64,000 nucleotides of DNA, taken from NCBI RefSeq assembly GCF_001192835.1, contig NZ_DF968182.1, positions 1,050,530-1,114,529 on the forward strand. The letters are read 5' to 3'. Below the pieces are notes generated by a model. It did not search any database and was not told the origin of the DNA. It saw only the letters and a list, made by a program, of their open reading frames with translations. Each line of letters starts with the position of its first letter. The first letter of the stretch is position 1. Shown piece by piece: positions 1 through 8,200 of this stretch. The translations under genes and the position numbers were made by a program. This DNA comes from Lentimicrobium saccharophilum. Its GTDB lineage: Bacteria > Bacteroidota > Bacteroidia > Bacteroidales > Lentimicrobiaceae.

Positions 1-75
1 TTATGTGCAAACAGAATGATTACAGCCTCTTTTGCGAATACACCAAGCGGAGCGCGGTGTATTTTCAGGATTCAT

Positions 76-287
76 GCCAAAATGCTCGCCTGTTTTTAGT
101 CATTTTTGGGAAGCCTTGACTTTTTGCTACTTTTTGGTCAAGCAAAAAGTAGAAAAAGCAAATATGGGTATAGCTTTCAGATTATGCGATTAGCATACAG
201 AGTACAGACATGCATACCCGGGCGGGACAAGCAAGATGCATGCCCGGGCTGCAAACAGGACGGATAAGCACGGATGTGGACGTCCGC
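76..287. repeat. Long direct repeat, copy 1 (partner at 554-765)
   Basis: A stretch of about 212 bases that recurs exactly 478 bases downstream with few differences. It holds a perfect 10-bp inverted repeat, CTACTTTTTG (127-136) and CAAAAAGTAG (143-152), and further on two CCCGGG-centred blocks separated by an AAGCAAGATGCAT segment. The conceptual translation around the hairpin (LTFCYFLVKQKV) is one I recall seeing as short spurious proteins in Bacteroidota genomes, so this is probably a dispersed non-coding element and not a gene. No coding region in 1-809 looks real. Confidence 0.85.
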
Positions 288-300
288 GCTGGCTGGATTA

Positions 301-395
301 TATGATTTGCTGACAGAGCACAGACCTACATGTTCAGCAGGTAACTTAATCTGGCGGGAAAAGCAGGATGAGCACGGATGTGGATGTCCGCGCTG
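301..395. repeat. Degenerate partial third copy of the 76-287 repeat
   Basis: This segment lines up with the second half of the flanking repeats (gatt-gc-acagag-acagac, then gcgggacaagc-like, then gcacggatgtgg) but with many changes and without the CCCGGG blocks. It lies between the two good copies, so the left end of the window is a small cluster of one repeat family. Confidence 0.5.
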
Positions 396-553
396 ACAGG
401 TTTATTTGGGACCGGCCTTCCAAAAATGGCGTTAAGAAAACAGGCAGCGCGAAATAGGGAAGAAACGCCTGCGATGATGGTGGGCGTTGCACAGGTGATT
501 TTTGTACATCGGTTTCAAGAAGAGGAAGAATGTAACAACCTTCGTTTCTTCCT

Positions 554-765
554 GCCAAAAAGCTCGCCTGTTTTTAGCCATTTTTGGGAAGCCTTGACTT
601 TTTGCTACTTTTTGGTCAAGCAAAAAGTAGAAAAAGCAAATATGGGTAAAGCTTTCAAATTATACGATTAGCATACAGAGTACAGACATGCATACCCGGG
701 CGGGACAAGCAAGATGCATGCCCGGGCTGCAAACAGGACGGGTAAGCACGGATGTGGACGTCCGC
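554..765. repeat. Long direct repeat, copy 2 (partner at 76-287)
   Basis: Second copy of the element described at 76-287, with the same hairpin at 605-614 and 621-630. It ends only 45 bases before the stop codon of the minus-strand GAPDH-like gene, so its hairpin lies downstream of that gene. Any role in transcript ending is inference. Confidence 0.85.
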
Positions 766-809
766 CTTGCAAGGTAAAGTAATTGCAAAAAAAGAAGACC
801 TGAATCCAA

Positions 810-2057
810 TTACATTTTCATGTCCACGTAGGTGGTAAGCTTGCCCAGCATGTTCACATAGCTGCCGAATTCATTGTCGTACCAGCCGAATATTTTAGCG
901 TGACAGACAGGGATCATGATATCCTGCGTAAGCTCAACGCCGAAGCTTCTGAGAAGGTCGGGGTTCAGCGCCATAAAACCGGTGCGGGTATGGGTCTCGA
1001 TCCCTTCAATCACTACAGCGGCACGGCGGCCGATCATATCTGCGGAGACATTTTGTTTTTCGCTGAACTCCAGCATTCCGGCAAGCGGTCCATTGGCAGC
1101 TTGCAGGTAAATCTGGTTCAGGAATTCGCGGGTTACTACGGGCTCTCCAATATCATTGATGGGGGAGTGGAAAGTAATGTTCAGGATAATAAGGCTGGCT
1201 GTATTGGTAGGTATGCGCACAGAGTCGGCCATAAAGCCGATTTTTTGCACTTCAGGCAATATTTTTTCGAGTGCTTTGGCTGCCCCTGTTGAGGTGATAA
1301 TGATGTTGTTGAACACCGAACGGCTTTTCCGCAAATCGGAGGTGCCGGTGGAGGGCACCGAGTCGAGGATGCTCTGGGTGCTGGTACTGGCATGAATGGT
1401 GGACATGGAAGCAGTCAGGATGGTAGAGGTCTCCGGGGTTTCGAGCAGGGGCTTGATCATATGCGAAAGTCCCGTGGTGGTGCAACTGGCTGCAGAGATA
1501 ATGTGATGCTTGCGCGCGTCAAAATCAAGGTGGTTGATCCCGTATACCATCATGGAGGCATCGGCCGGCATTTTCTGGGTGGAATCCTTGATTTTGAAGG
1601 GGGCGCTGGCGATAACCTTTTCAGCCCCGGCTTCCAGGTGACCGCGCAGACTGCCTTTGGAATGATCGGCGGGCAGGGTGGGATCGAGAAACGCTCCGGT
1701 GCAGTCAACCACCAGCCTTACGTTGTGCGCCGGCCAGCTAATGTCGCGCGGGTTGCGTGCCTGCTGCAGGAACTGAACCGGCATGCCGTCGATCTCCACG
1801 AGGTTCTGATCGCTGTCAATGATACGGATTTCACATTGCTTTCCGGAATGGCCATAAAGGAATCTGCTGAGCGAGCCATAAGTGGAGTCGTTCTCTATAT
1901 TGTGGAGCAATGCTTCCAGGTTTTTCCCGACCCCGCGACCCACATTTACCACAATACCTCCAAAGTGCTTATTCAGGATGTGGTTCCACAGGGTTAGTTT
2001 TCCAATACGCCCGGCTCCGTTGATGCCAAGGATGTTTTTGCCGTTCACTTTTTCCAT
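810..2057 (-). CDS. Divergent glyceraldehyde-3-phosphate dehydrogenase-like protein
   Basis: A 415-residue NAD(P)-dependent aldehyde dehydrogenase of the GAPDH fold. The Rossmann start GINGAGRIGK (about residues 11-20), a catalytic cysteine at about 192 in ASCTTTGLSHM, the catalytic histidine near 222 in MSTIHAST, and a C-terminal WYDNEFGSYVNM helix are visible. It is about 80 residues longer than standard GAPDH, with extra sequence between residues 30 and 75. The usual CTTN motif reads CTTT, and the usual GFGRIGR reads GAGRIGK. It therefore looks like a paralogue and may act on another phosphorylated aldehyde or use another cofactor; glycolytic GAPDH is expected elsewhere. It is a single gene, separated by about 570 bases from the cluster upstream. 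Confidence 0.8.
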   Translation of the reverse strand: MEKVNGKNILGINGAGRIGKLTLWNHILNKHFGGIVVNVGRGVGKNLEALLHNIENDSTYGSLSRFLYGHSGKQCEIRIIDSDQNLVEIDGMPVQFLQQARNPRDISWPAHNVRLVVDCTGAFLDPTLPADHSKGSLRGHLEAGAEKVIASAPFKIKDSTQKMPADASMMVYGINHLDFDARKHHIISAASCTTTGLSHMIKPLLETPETSTILTASMSTIHASTSTQSILDSVPSTGTSDLRKSRSVFNNIIITSTGAAKALEKILPEVQKIGFMADSVRIPTNTASLIILNITFHSPINDIGEPVVTREFLNQIYLQAANGPLAGMLEFSEKQNVSADMIGRRAAVVIEGIETHTRTGFMALNPDLLRSFGVELTQDIMIPVCHAKIFGWYDNEFGSYVNMLGKLTTYVDMKM

Positions 2058-2623
2058 TTCCAGTGTGTTTTATTCGGTTGGTTGTTGGTGGTTGAATTAT
2101 TATATATTTGATTTACAGTGTAATAGTAATTTTCCTACGGTTTTCTTTCAGCTGATAAACATACTGAGGATAAACCATTTAACAAGGGATTTTCCCGGGT
2201 TTTCAATGATTTTTTATTCATGCAGCGCTCTTACGTTTGTTAAACAGCATGCCCCGTGTTTTTGTTGAGTGTCAGGTGCCTGATGAATGCCATTAAATTC
2301 CTCAGGAAAAGCACTGATTCGTTAATTGAAAGAAGTAAATTTTATAAAAAAGAATAACATCTGAGCGCAAAGGTAACCTGGAGGTGGGTTGAATAATCAG
2401 GAAATCAGGAAGATGATTTTTTTTGTTTGCATGAAATTTCCAACTGAAAGTGACTGACTTAGACGGGTCTCGCCTGAGTCATCCGCACACTGAATCACGG
2501 AAATCCCAGAATGGTGCAGAAGACCTGAAAAGTCATTAAGTAAGAAGACTGGTTAGGCAGTTTTAAAGAGAGAATGGTAATCCTTTGGAAAAATGGCCCG
2601 GCCGTGATAAAAGAGCCCTTTCG
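2058..2623. other. Non-coding gap between GAPDH-like and ssnA-like genes
   Basis: No convincing gene is visible. It holds the upstream region of the GAPDH-like gene, with one -7-like box at 2368-2375. An AT-rich stretch surrounds 2320-2360. Confidence 0.6.
2368..2375 (-). promoter_or_regulatory. Possible -7 box for the GAPDH-like gene
   Basis: On the minus strand this reads TACCTTTG followed by CGC, which matches the Bacteroidota -7 consensus TAnnTTTG. No clear TTG is seen 19-21 bases upstream, and the leader would be about 300 bases, so this is weak. Confidence 0.3.
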
Positions 2624-3895
2624 TCAGCTTTGCTGCATCTTTTTCCATAGCCTGTCGGCTTGTCTGCGCGCTTCCTCAAGTATTTCACCTTCATTAACCG
2701 TAATCACCTGACCGTTTCTGACAATCAGTTTTCCCTGTGCAATCACATGTTGTATATGTTTGGATTCCAGGCCGAAAAGGAAGTGACCGTAAAAATTTTC
2801 CTGGTTAAAAGGGGTGGGGGAATCGTAGTCAATTACTACCAGATTATTCTCCCTGTAACCAGTAAATCCGTTTTCTTTCAGGTAATTACCAACATTTCTG
2901 AAGCGCCGGTAGGTTTCGGCATAGTCGATGTTTTCGTGGTTCTTTCCCGAAAAAAAGGCTGCTTTGGCGCTGCGCAGCATATCGCTGTGCATGCCGTCGG
3001 TGCCAAACATAATGCGGTCGCCAAGACCTTTTGAATTGAATAATCCCACTGAATTATTTAGGTTGCTTTCCATATTCTGCACCACCCAGACCGGTGAACC
3101 GGAGAGTTGCCGCCGCTCGTATTCGTCAAGATGCAGACAGTGTGCAAGTATGGTTTTCGGGAAATCAAGGACTCCGGCCTGAGCCAGCCGGTCTATCACC
3201 CAGGTATGGTAGTTTTCCAGACAGTGGTTTTCATCTGATATATCTTCGGCCACATGCATATGAATGCCTGAATTCATTTGCCGGGCAAGGTCAACTGCCT
3301 GTCTCAGGGTTTCATTGCCGACGGTGAAGGAAGCATGCAAACCGATCAGGCCCTGCCTGCGGGAAAGGTATGTTTCGGTTTCCCTGAGTCCTTTCCGGGC
3401 AATTTCCATTCCGTCACGGTCGGAGATCTCGTAGCAAAGCAAATGGCCCAGCCCCACGGACTCAAAGGCTTCCGCGATGATTTCAAGGCTTCCTTCCACC
3501 GCAAAGGGTGATGCGTGATGATCGATGACAAAGGTTACCCCGTTTTTTGCACAGGCCAGGGCGGTCACCAGCGCGCTGGAGCGGATCATATCTTCATCCA
3601 GGGATTTGTCGAGGGTCCACCAGATGTATTGGAGAATTTCGTTGAAGTCAGCCGGGGTTTTCCTTGGCGCCCTCATGCCGCGGGCAAGTGCAGAGTAGGC
3701 ATGGTGGTGGCCATTGGCAAAGGCCTGCGTGATGTATCTGCCGGAGCAGTCAAGAACAGGGTGGTTGTTAACGACCGGTATTTCATCCAAAAAACTGATC
3801 CCTTCCTCAGCACCTTCACCAGCCAGAATATGGGTTCTGGTGAAGCTGAGCGTTACCGGATCGATGTAGGTTCCGTTTGTTAATAAGACAGCCAT
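2624..3895 (-). CDS. ssnA: SsnA-type aminohydrolase (amidohydrolase superfamily)
   Basis: A 423-residue metal-dependent amidohydrolase. The N-terminal metal site GHHHAYSALARGM (about 60-72), a later HASFTVG, the histidines in MHVAED and LAHCLH, and the metal aspartate in FGTDGMHSD follow the order of the guanine deaminase/SsnA group; SsnA proteins carry the same YSALARGM run. In E. coli and gut anaerobes ssnA sits with xdhD, ygfK and mocA in the anaerobic purine/uric acid cluster, and the same partners are here. The exact substrate in that route is not visible from sequence. The gene runs in the same direction as xdhD, but a 365-base repeat-filled gap separates them. Confidence 0.85.
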   Translation of the reverse strand: MAVLLTNGTYIDPVTLSFTRTHILAGEGAEEGISFLDEIPVVNNHPVLDCSGRYITQAFANGHHHAYSALARGMRAPRKTPADFNEILQYIWWTLDKSLDEDMIRSSALVTALACAKNGVTFVIDHHASPFAVEGSLEIIAEAFESVGLGHLLCYEISDRDGMEIARKGLRETETYLSRRQGLIGLHASFTVGNETLRQAVDLARQMNSGIHMHVAEDISDENHCLENYHTWVIDRLAQAGVLDFPKTILAHCLHLDEYERRQLSGSPVWVVQNMESNLNNSVGLFNSKGLGDRIMFGTDGMHSDMLRSAKAAFFSGKNHENIDYAETYRRFRNVGNYLKENGFTGYRENNLVVIDYDSPTPFNQENFYGHFLFGLESKHIQHVIAQGKLIVRNGQVITVNEGEILEEARRQADRLWKKMQQS

Positions 3896-3972
3896 GATTC
3901 AATGATTGAAGTTTATATGTTACCACACAGGCAAGGTCTGTTCCACCAATTTTGCCGGGAAAAGGACGAGCA

Positions 3973-4068
3973 GGATTTAAGAACTGTTGTGGTGAAATTC
4001 AGTTTTTCCGTCAGTAATCCGGGAGCACCTTCCTTCCCGCATCCTTCAGTTTTTAAGTTTTTTTTACC
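3973..4068. repeat. Repeat between xdhD and ssnA, copy A
   Basis: Begins with ATTTAAGAACTGTTGTGG and ends in a T-rich stretch followed by ACCA. The same order of words recurs at 4103-4219. The CACATAGGCACAATAGG-like words at the end of copy B are typical of dispersed intergenic repeats that I recall in this phylum. The gap 3896-4260 holds nothing else. Confidence 0.75.
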
Positions 4069-4102
4069 ATGTCCCGGCCATTTTCCGCGAATAGGGCGAC
4101 AA

Positions 4103-4219
4103 AATTTAAGAACTATTGTGACCTATTGTGTCTATTGTGGTGAAATTTCAGCTTTTCTGTCAGTAATCCGGGAGAGCCTTTCTTCCCGCATGCTTGAGTT
4201 TTTAAAGTTTTTTTACCAC
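4103..4219. repeat. Repeat between xdhD and ssnA, copy B
   Basis: Same element as 3973-4068 with a short extra segment (three CTATTGTG-like words in a row at 4113-4139). Both copies share GTCAGTAATCCGGGAG and TTCCCGCAT. Confidence 0.75.
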
Positions 4220-4259
4220 ATAGGCACAATAGGACACATAGAATTCTATGTCAATGCAA

Positions 4260-4292
4260 TCTATTGTGGTGAATTTTTGGATTCTCTGTCAA
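4260..4292. repeat. Third, partial repeat copy that enters the 3' end of xdhD
   Basis: CTATTGTGGTGAA followed by a TTCTCTGTCA-like word matches the start of copies A and B. It overlaps the last codons and stop of the xdhD-like gene, so the repeat supplies the C-terminal tail of that protein. Confidence 0.6.
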
Positions 4293-6837
4293 GCGGCAAA
4301 GAAAACCTCCGTTTCCCGTCGAAATCACATAGTGCGTTTGCAACCGCGGCGGCGGTAGGAACCAGTCCTATTTCACCCAGTCCTTTAGCACCGTAAGGCC
4401 CGACGGGATCTTTAACTTCCACCCCTAAAACGACGATTTCAGGCATGTCCCTGGCACGGAGAATTTTCAGGTCGCGCATTCCTTCGGAAACCAGATGTCC
4501 GCCTGTCATCGGCAGGTCTTCCGAGAGGGCGTATCCCAGTCCCATGTGCACGGCCCCTTCTATCTGTCCTTCAAACATCCGGGGGTTCATAATCTTTCCG
4601 GCGTCATGGGCCGCGTAAACAGTTTCAATCCTGCCATGCTCATCCAGCACAACAAGCTGGCTGGCATAACCATAGGCAAAATGCGTGATGACCTCCCCGG
4701 CATTGTCTCCCGGTTTGTTGGTCCAGTCGCAGGTGTAGTTGCCGTAATAACTTTTCCCTGCAAGGTCTTTCAGCTGATGACTTTCAAGGTCTTTCCTGAT
4801 CCGTTGCGCTGCATCCAGAATGGCATTGCCCAAGAGGGCGGTGGCGCGGGAGGAGGTGGTCATACCTGTGGGGATCCCCGCTTTACTGTCGACTACCACT
4901 TCAACGATGGCAGGCGGGATGCCGGTTTCTTCAAACAGCATCTGAGTGGCCAGGGTATGTACGCCCTGTCCCATTTCCGTCCAGCCGTGCAAAAGACGTA
5001 CCTTGTTTTCCGAAACAATTTCAATGATAACATCGCTGAAATCGGTCATGCCGTTGCCCACGCCGCTGTTCTTGATGCCGCACGCAAGGCCTTTGAACCG
5101 GGCTTTGTCGTAAAACGGCTTAATCGCTTCCAGGGTAGCGCGTACGCCAACACCTCCTCGGAGTATCTGCCCGGTGGCAGTCATCCGGCCTTCGGTCAGG
5201 GCGTTGTTGAACCTGAACTGCCAGCGGTCGAACCCGCCCTGCCGGCATAGGTCATCGATGCAGCCTTCCAGGGCAAAACATACCTGGTTGGCCCCGAAGC
5301 CGCGCATGGCCCCCGACGGGATATTGTTGGTATAAACCGTAAGCGCTTCCACTTCAACGCAGGGGATATGATAAGCCCCCGAGGCATGACCGGCCACCCT
5401 TTCCATCACTTTGGTACCAACGGAGGCATAGGCCCCGGTATCGCCGATGGCATTGAGTCTCAGGCCTGTCAGCAGACCGTTACGGTCACAGCCGATGGCC
5501 ATGTCCATATAGACAGGGTGACGTTTGGGGTGCATTCGGATTGACTCCTGCCTGCTGAGAACAACCCTGACCGGTTTTTTCAGCAGCCAGGCGAAAAGGG
5601 CGGCGTGTCCCTGCACGGTAATGTCTTCTTTTCCGCCAAAGCCACCTCCCGAAGATACCAGTGTTACCCTGACTTTCTCCTCGTTCAGGCCAAGCAGTGA
5701 AGCTACCTGACGGCGGTCAACATAAATGCCCTGCCCGTTCGAAAACAGGTGCAGTCCGCTGTCTTCGGGCATTGCCAGTGCCGCTTCGGTTTCGAGGAAG
5801 GCGTGCTCTATCCGCTGGGTCTGGTAAATACCGCGGGCAACAAAGGCCGAACCAGCGATTACCGCTTCCGCATCACCTCCCCTTGAAATCCTGCAGGTTT
5901 CCAACAGATTGGATTTGCCGGGATGAACCCCGGGAGAGCCGGGCCTGATGGCTTCCTGAGGATCGGTAACGGGCGGCAGCACTTCATAGCTGACTTCGAT
6001 CAGCGCGGCTGCCTGCCTTGCAGCTTCTTCCGATTCAGCGACCACCCCCGCCAGCACATCGCCAATATACCGGGTGGTTTCCCCTTCGGCAATCATCAGC
6101 GGCCAATCGTTGAAAATCAATCCGGTGTAGCGGTCTCCGGGAATGTCCTTTGCGGTGAATATCTTTACAACACCATTGACTTTCATTGCCTCCTGAACGT
6201 CTATTGCTTTGATGACAGCCTTTGGATGATCGGAGAAGCGCAGCGCCCCGAAAAGCATCCCGTCAACAAACAGGTCGTTGACGAATTTTTTCTGCCCGGT
6301 GGCCATTTCAAACGCTTCATATTTGGGATAAGCGCTGCCGACATGGGCGGATGCCGGCGGTTCTTCATTTTTTTCTTCCAAACGGAGTTTTAAAGCTGCT
6401 TCCGCGATGGCATCCACAATTTTTACATAGCCCGTGCACCGGCAAAGGTTTTGATTAAGGGCATGGCGGATCTCTTCGCGCGTGGGTTCGGGGTTCTTCT
6501 GAAGCAGGATTCTGGTGCGCATCAGAAAGCCGGGGCTGCAAAACCCGCATTGAACAGCGCCTTTTTCCACAAAGGCGCGGGCAAGCACATCCCTGATGCC
6601 GGCGGGAATGCCTTCAAGGGTATTCACAACGGTCTTGTCCACTTTTTTCATGGGGGTCAGGCACGACAGCCTGGCTTCCCCGTTGATCTCAACCATGCAG
6701 GCACCGCAGGCTCCCTGATCTGAACAACCATCCTTTACCGAGGTGATATGCTTTTCATTCCTTAGAAAATCAAGCAGTTTCTTCTCCGGGTTACCGGTGT
6801 AAGTCACATCAGCACCATTGAGGATAAAGCGTATCAT
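4261..6837 (-). CDS. xdhD: XdhD-type molybdenum hydroxylase (2Fe-2S and molybdopterin domains fused)
   Basis: An 858-residue xanthine dehydrogenase-family enzyme. Residues 1 to about 155 form the ferredoxin-like and helical [2Fe-2S] domains: CSDQGACGAC with a later cysteine, then CGFC and CRCTG. The rest is the molybdopterin domain with GGGFGGKED, AMRGFGANQ and the catalytic glutamate in GAKGLGEIG. E. coli XdhD has the same layout, with no FAD domain in the chain. No FAD subunit gene is in this window; electrons may pass to YgfK or a distant flavoprotein. It likely hydroxylates a purine in the cytoplasm. Its start overlaps the stop of the upstream threonine synthase-like gene (ATGA), so they are co-transcribed. 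The last ten or so residues (ESKNSPQ end) are encoded by a repeat. Confidence 0.9.
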   Translation of the reverse strand: MIRFILNGADVTYTGNPEKKLLDFLRNEKHITSVKDGCSDQGACGACMVEINGEARLSCLTPMKKVDKTVVNTLEGIPAGIRDVLARAFVEKGAVQCGFCSPGFLMRTRILLQKNPEPTREEIRHALNQNLCRCTGYVKIVDAIAEAALKLRLEEKNEEPPASAHVGSAYPKYEAFEMATGQKKFVNDLFVDGMLFGALRFSDHPKAVIKAIDVQEAMKVNGVVKIFTAKDIPGDRYTGLIFNDWPLMIAEGETTRYIGDVLAGVVAESEEAARQAAALIEVSYEVLPPVTDPQEAIRPGSPGVHPGKSNLLETCRISRGGDAEAVIAGSAFVARGIYQTQRIEHAFLETEAALAMPEDSGLHLFSNGQGIYVDRRQVASLLGLNEEKVRVTLVSSGGGFGGKEDITVQGHAALFAWLLKKPVRVVLSRQESIRMHPKRHPVYMDMAIGCDRNGLLTGLRLNAIGDTGAYASVGTKVMERVAGHASGAYHIPCVEVEALTVYTNNIPSGAMRGFGANQVCFALEGCIDDLCRQGGFDRWQFRFNNALTEGRMTATGQILRGGVGVRATLEAIKPFYDKARFKGLACGIKNSGVGNGMTDFSDVIIEIVSENKVRLLHGWTEMGQGVHTLATQMLFEETGIPPAIVEVVVDSKAGIPTGMTTSSRATALLGNAILDAAQRIRKDLESHQLKDLAGKSYYGNYTCDWTNKPGDNAGEVITHFAYGYASQLVVLDEHGRIETVYAAHDAGKIMNPRMFEGQIEGAVHMGLGYALSEDLPMTGGHLVSEGMRDLKILRARDMPEIVVLGVEVKDPVGPYGAKGLGEIGLVPTAAAVANALCDFDGKRRFSLPLDRESKNSPQ

Positions 6838-8081
6838 AAAAGATCGGTATTTTCCTTCAGAAGGGATGTAACAGAATGAATATCAGGACTAACGGCTTCA
6901 GGGATATGCAGGAGTGGCTGAACTGATTTCAGGTCTTTCAGCCCGCTCCCGGTCAGCAGCAAGACATTTATACTGCCTTTCCCGGTTATTCCCGTTGCAC
7001 AGGTCAGGAGATATCCTGCATAGGCAGCGGCAGCAGCCGGTTCAGCAAAGAGGCCCGTTTGCGCGGCCAGTTGCCGTGATGCTTCGAGGATCTGCCAATC
7101 GCTCACTTTAAGGGTTTTGCCTTTGTATTGGAGCAGGTATTTCTCCGCCATCCTGAAATTCCGGGGAATATCCACCGAAATGCTGTCGGCCAGGGTGGAG
7201 GAGGGTGTATAGTTGAACTCTTTCTTTCCTATATTGTCAACCAGGTTACTGCTGCCTTCGGCCTGTACGGCAACGATCTCCGGCATGCTGTCAGTGATTC
7301 CGGATTTCAGCATATCTTCAAAACCCTTATAGATACCGGAAATGATCACCCCGTCGCCGACCGGGACAAAGATGCGGTCGGGAATCCGGTGTCCCAGCTG
7401 GCTGTAAATCTCGAAAGCTGCCGTCTTTTTACCTTCGATGGTCAGGGGATTATAAGCTGTGTTGCGGTTATACCAGCCGAAATGTTTCGTTGCTTCGATG
7501 CTCAGGTCAAAGGCAATGTCGTAATTGCCATTCACTGGAACCAGCACAGCCCCGTACATCAGTATTTGCGTAAGTTTTGCTGCCGGTGCCGAAGCCGGGG
7601 CAAAGATTACGGCTTTCTGGCCCTGGGCTGCGCACATCCCGGCAAGGGATGAACCGGCATTGCCGGTAGAGGCTGCAACGATGGTGCTGATTTCCTGCTC
7701 TTTAGCAAAAGCGGATACCACGGCCGAAGCGCGGTCTTTGAACGAAAATGTGGGATTCTGAGAATCATCTTTAATGAAAAGTTCGTGTCCCCTGATTGCT
7801 GTTTCCCGGCCGGATATCCGGTACAACGGGGTGTTGCCGGTTCGCAGAAAGGGCAGACTTCGGGTATCGTTGAAGGGCAGAAGGTCAATAAAGCGGTTTT
7901 CTTCAAGTTTTTTGAATGTCAGTCCGCGGAGCAGCAATGGATTGTAAATGACCTTCAGGATGCCGGCAGGTGGTTGCCCGGCTTTTTGTCTGCCGGCGCA
8001 TTCGCTGCAAAGGTAAACAATGCCTTCGCCGGGAATTTCTCTGCCGCAATCGTTACACTGATAGCTGAATTTTGAATTCAT
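6834..8081 (-). CDS. Threonine synthase-like PLP enzyme with N-terminal zinc ribbon
   Basis: A 415-residue fold-type II PLP enzyme. The first 30 residues hold C9-x2-C12 and C25-x2-C28, a zinc ribbon seen in many threonine synthase-like proteins. The PLP lysine is about Lys115 in NPTFSFKDRAS, the phosphate loop is STGNAGSS, and the C-terminal TGSGLKD is as in the family. I chose the ATG at 8081 because the zinc ribbon starts there; a longer frame reaches 8141. The context argues against plain threonine synthesis: it overlaps xdhD by four bases and lies in a purine-type cluster, where E. coli has YgeX (diaminopropionate ammonia-lyase), also a fold-type II PLP enzyme. A beta-elimination role is an inference. 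Confidence 0.75.
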   Translation of the reverse strand: MNSKFSYQCNDCGREIPGEGIVYLCSECAGRQKAGQPPAGILKVIYNPLLLRGLTFKKLEENRFIDLLPFNDTRSLPFLRTGNTPLYRISGRETAIRGHELFIKDDSQNPTFSFKDRASAVVSAFAKEQEISTIVAASTGNAGSSLAGMCAAQGQKAVIFAPASAPAAKLTQILMYGAVLVPVNGNYDIAFDLSIEATKHFGWYNRNTAYNPLTIEGKKTAAFEIYSQLGHRIPDRIFVPVGDGVIISGIYKGFEDMLKSGITDSMPEIVAVQAEGSSNLVDNIGKKEFNYTPSSTLADSISVDIPRNFRMAEKYLLQYKGKTLKVSDWQILEASRQLAAQTGLFAEPAAAAAYAGYLLTCATGITGKGSINVLLLTGSGLKDLKSVQPLLHIPEAVSPDIHSVTSLLKENTDLL

Positions 8082-8200
8082 ACAGCGTGTATTTTTCTGG
8101 TTATATTGATGCTTCTCAGGGGTGACTCCCTTGCTGCACACTTGTCATGATAGCTGCATAGCACTCTTACCACCGGCAAGACTGGTTTCTGAAGTCCGGT

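Noticed and set aside
3902..4396. A 164-residue plus-strand protein across the xdhD end
   Set aside because: Made of the repeated blocks and the antisense strand of xdhD.
4261..6837. Selenocysteine codon in the XdhD-type enzyme
   Set aside because: No in-frame TGA is needed to complete the domains. Selenium in related enzymes is a loose ligand and cannot be read from the gene.
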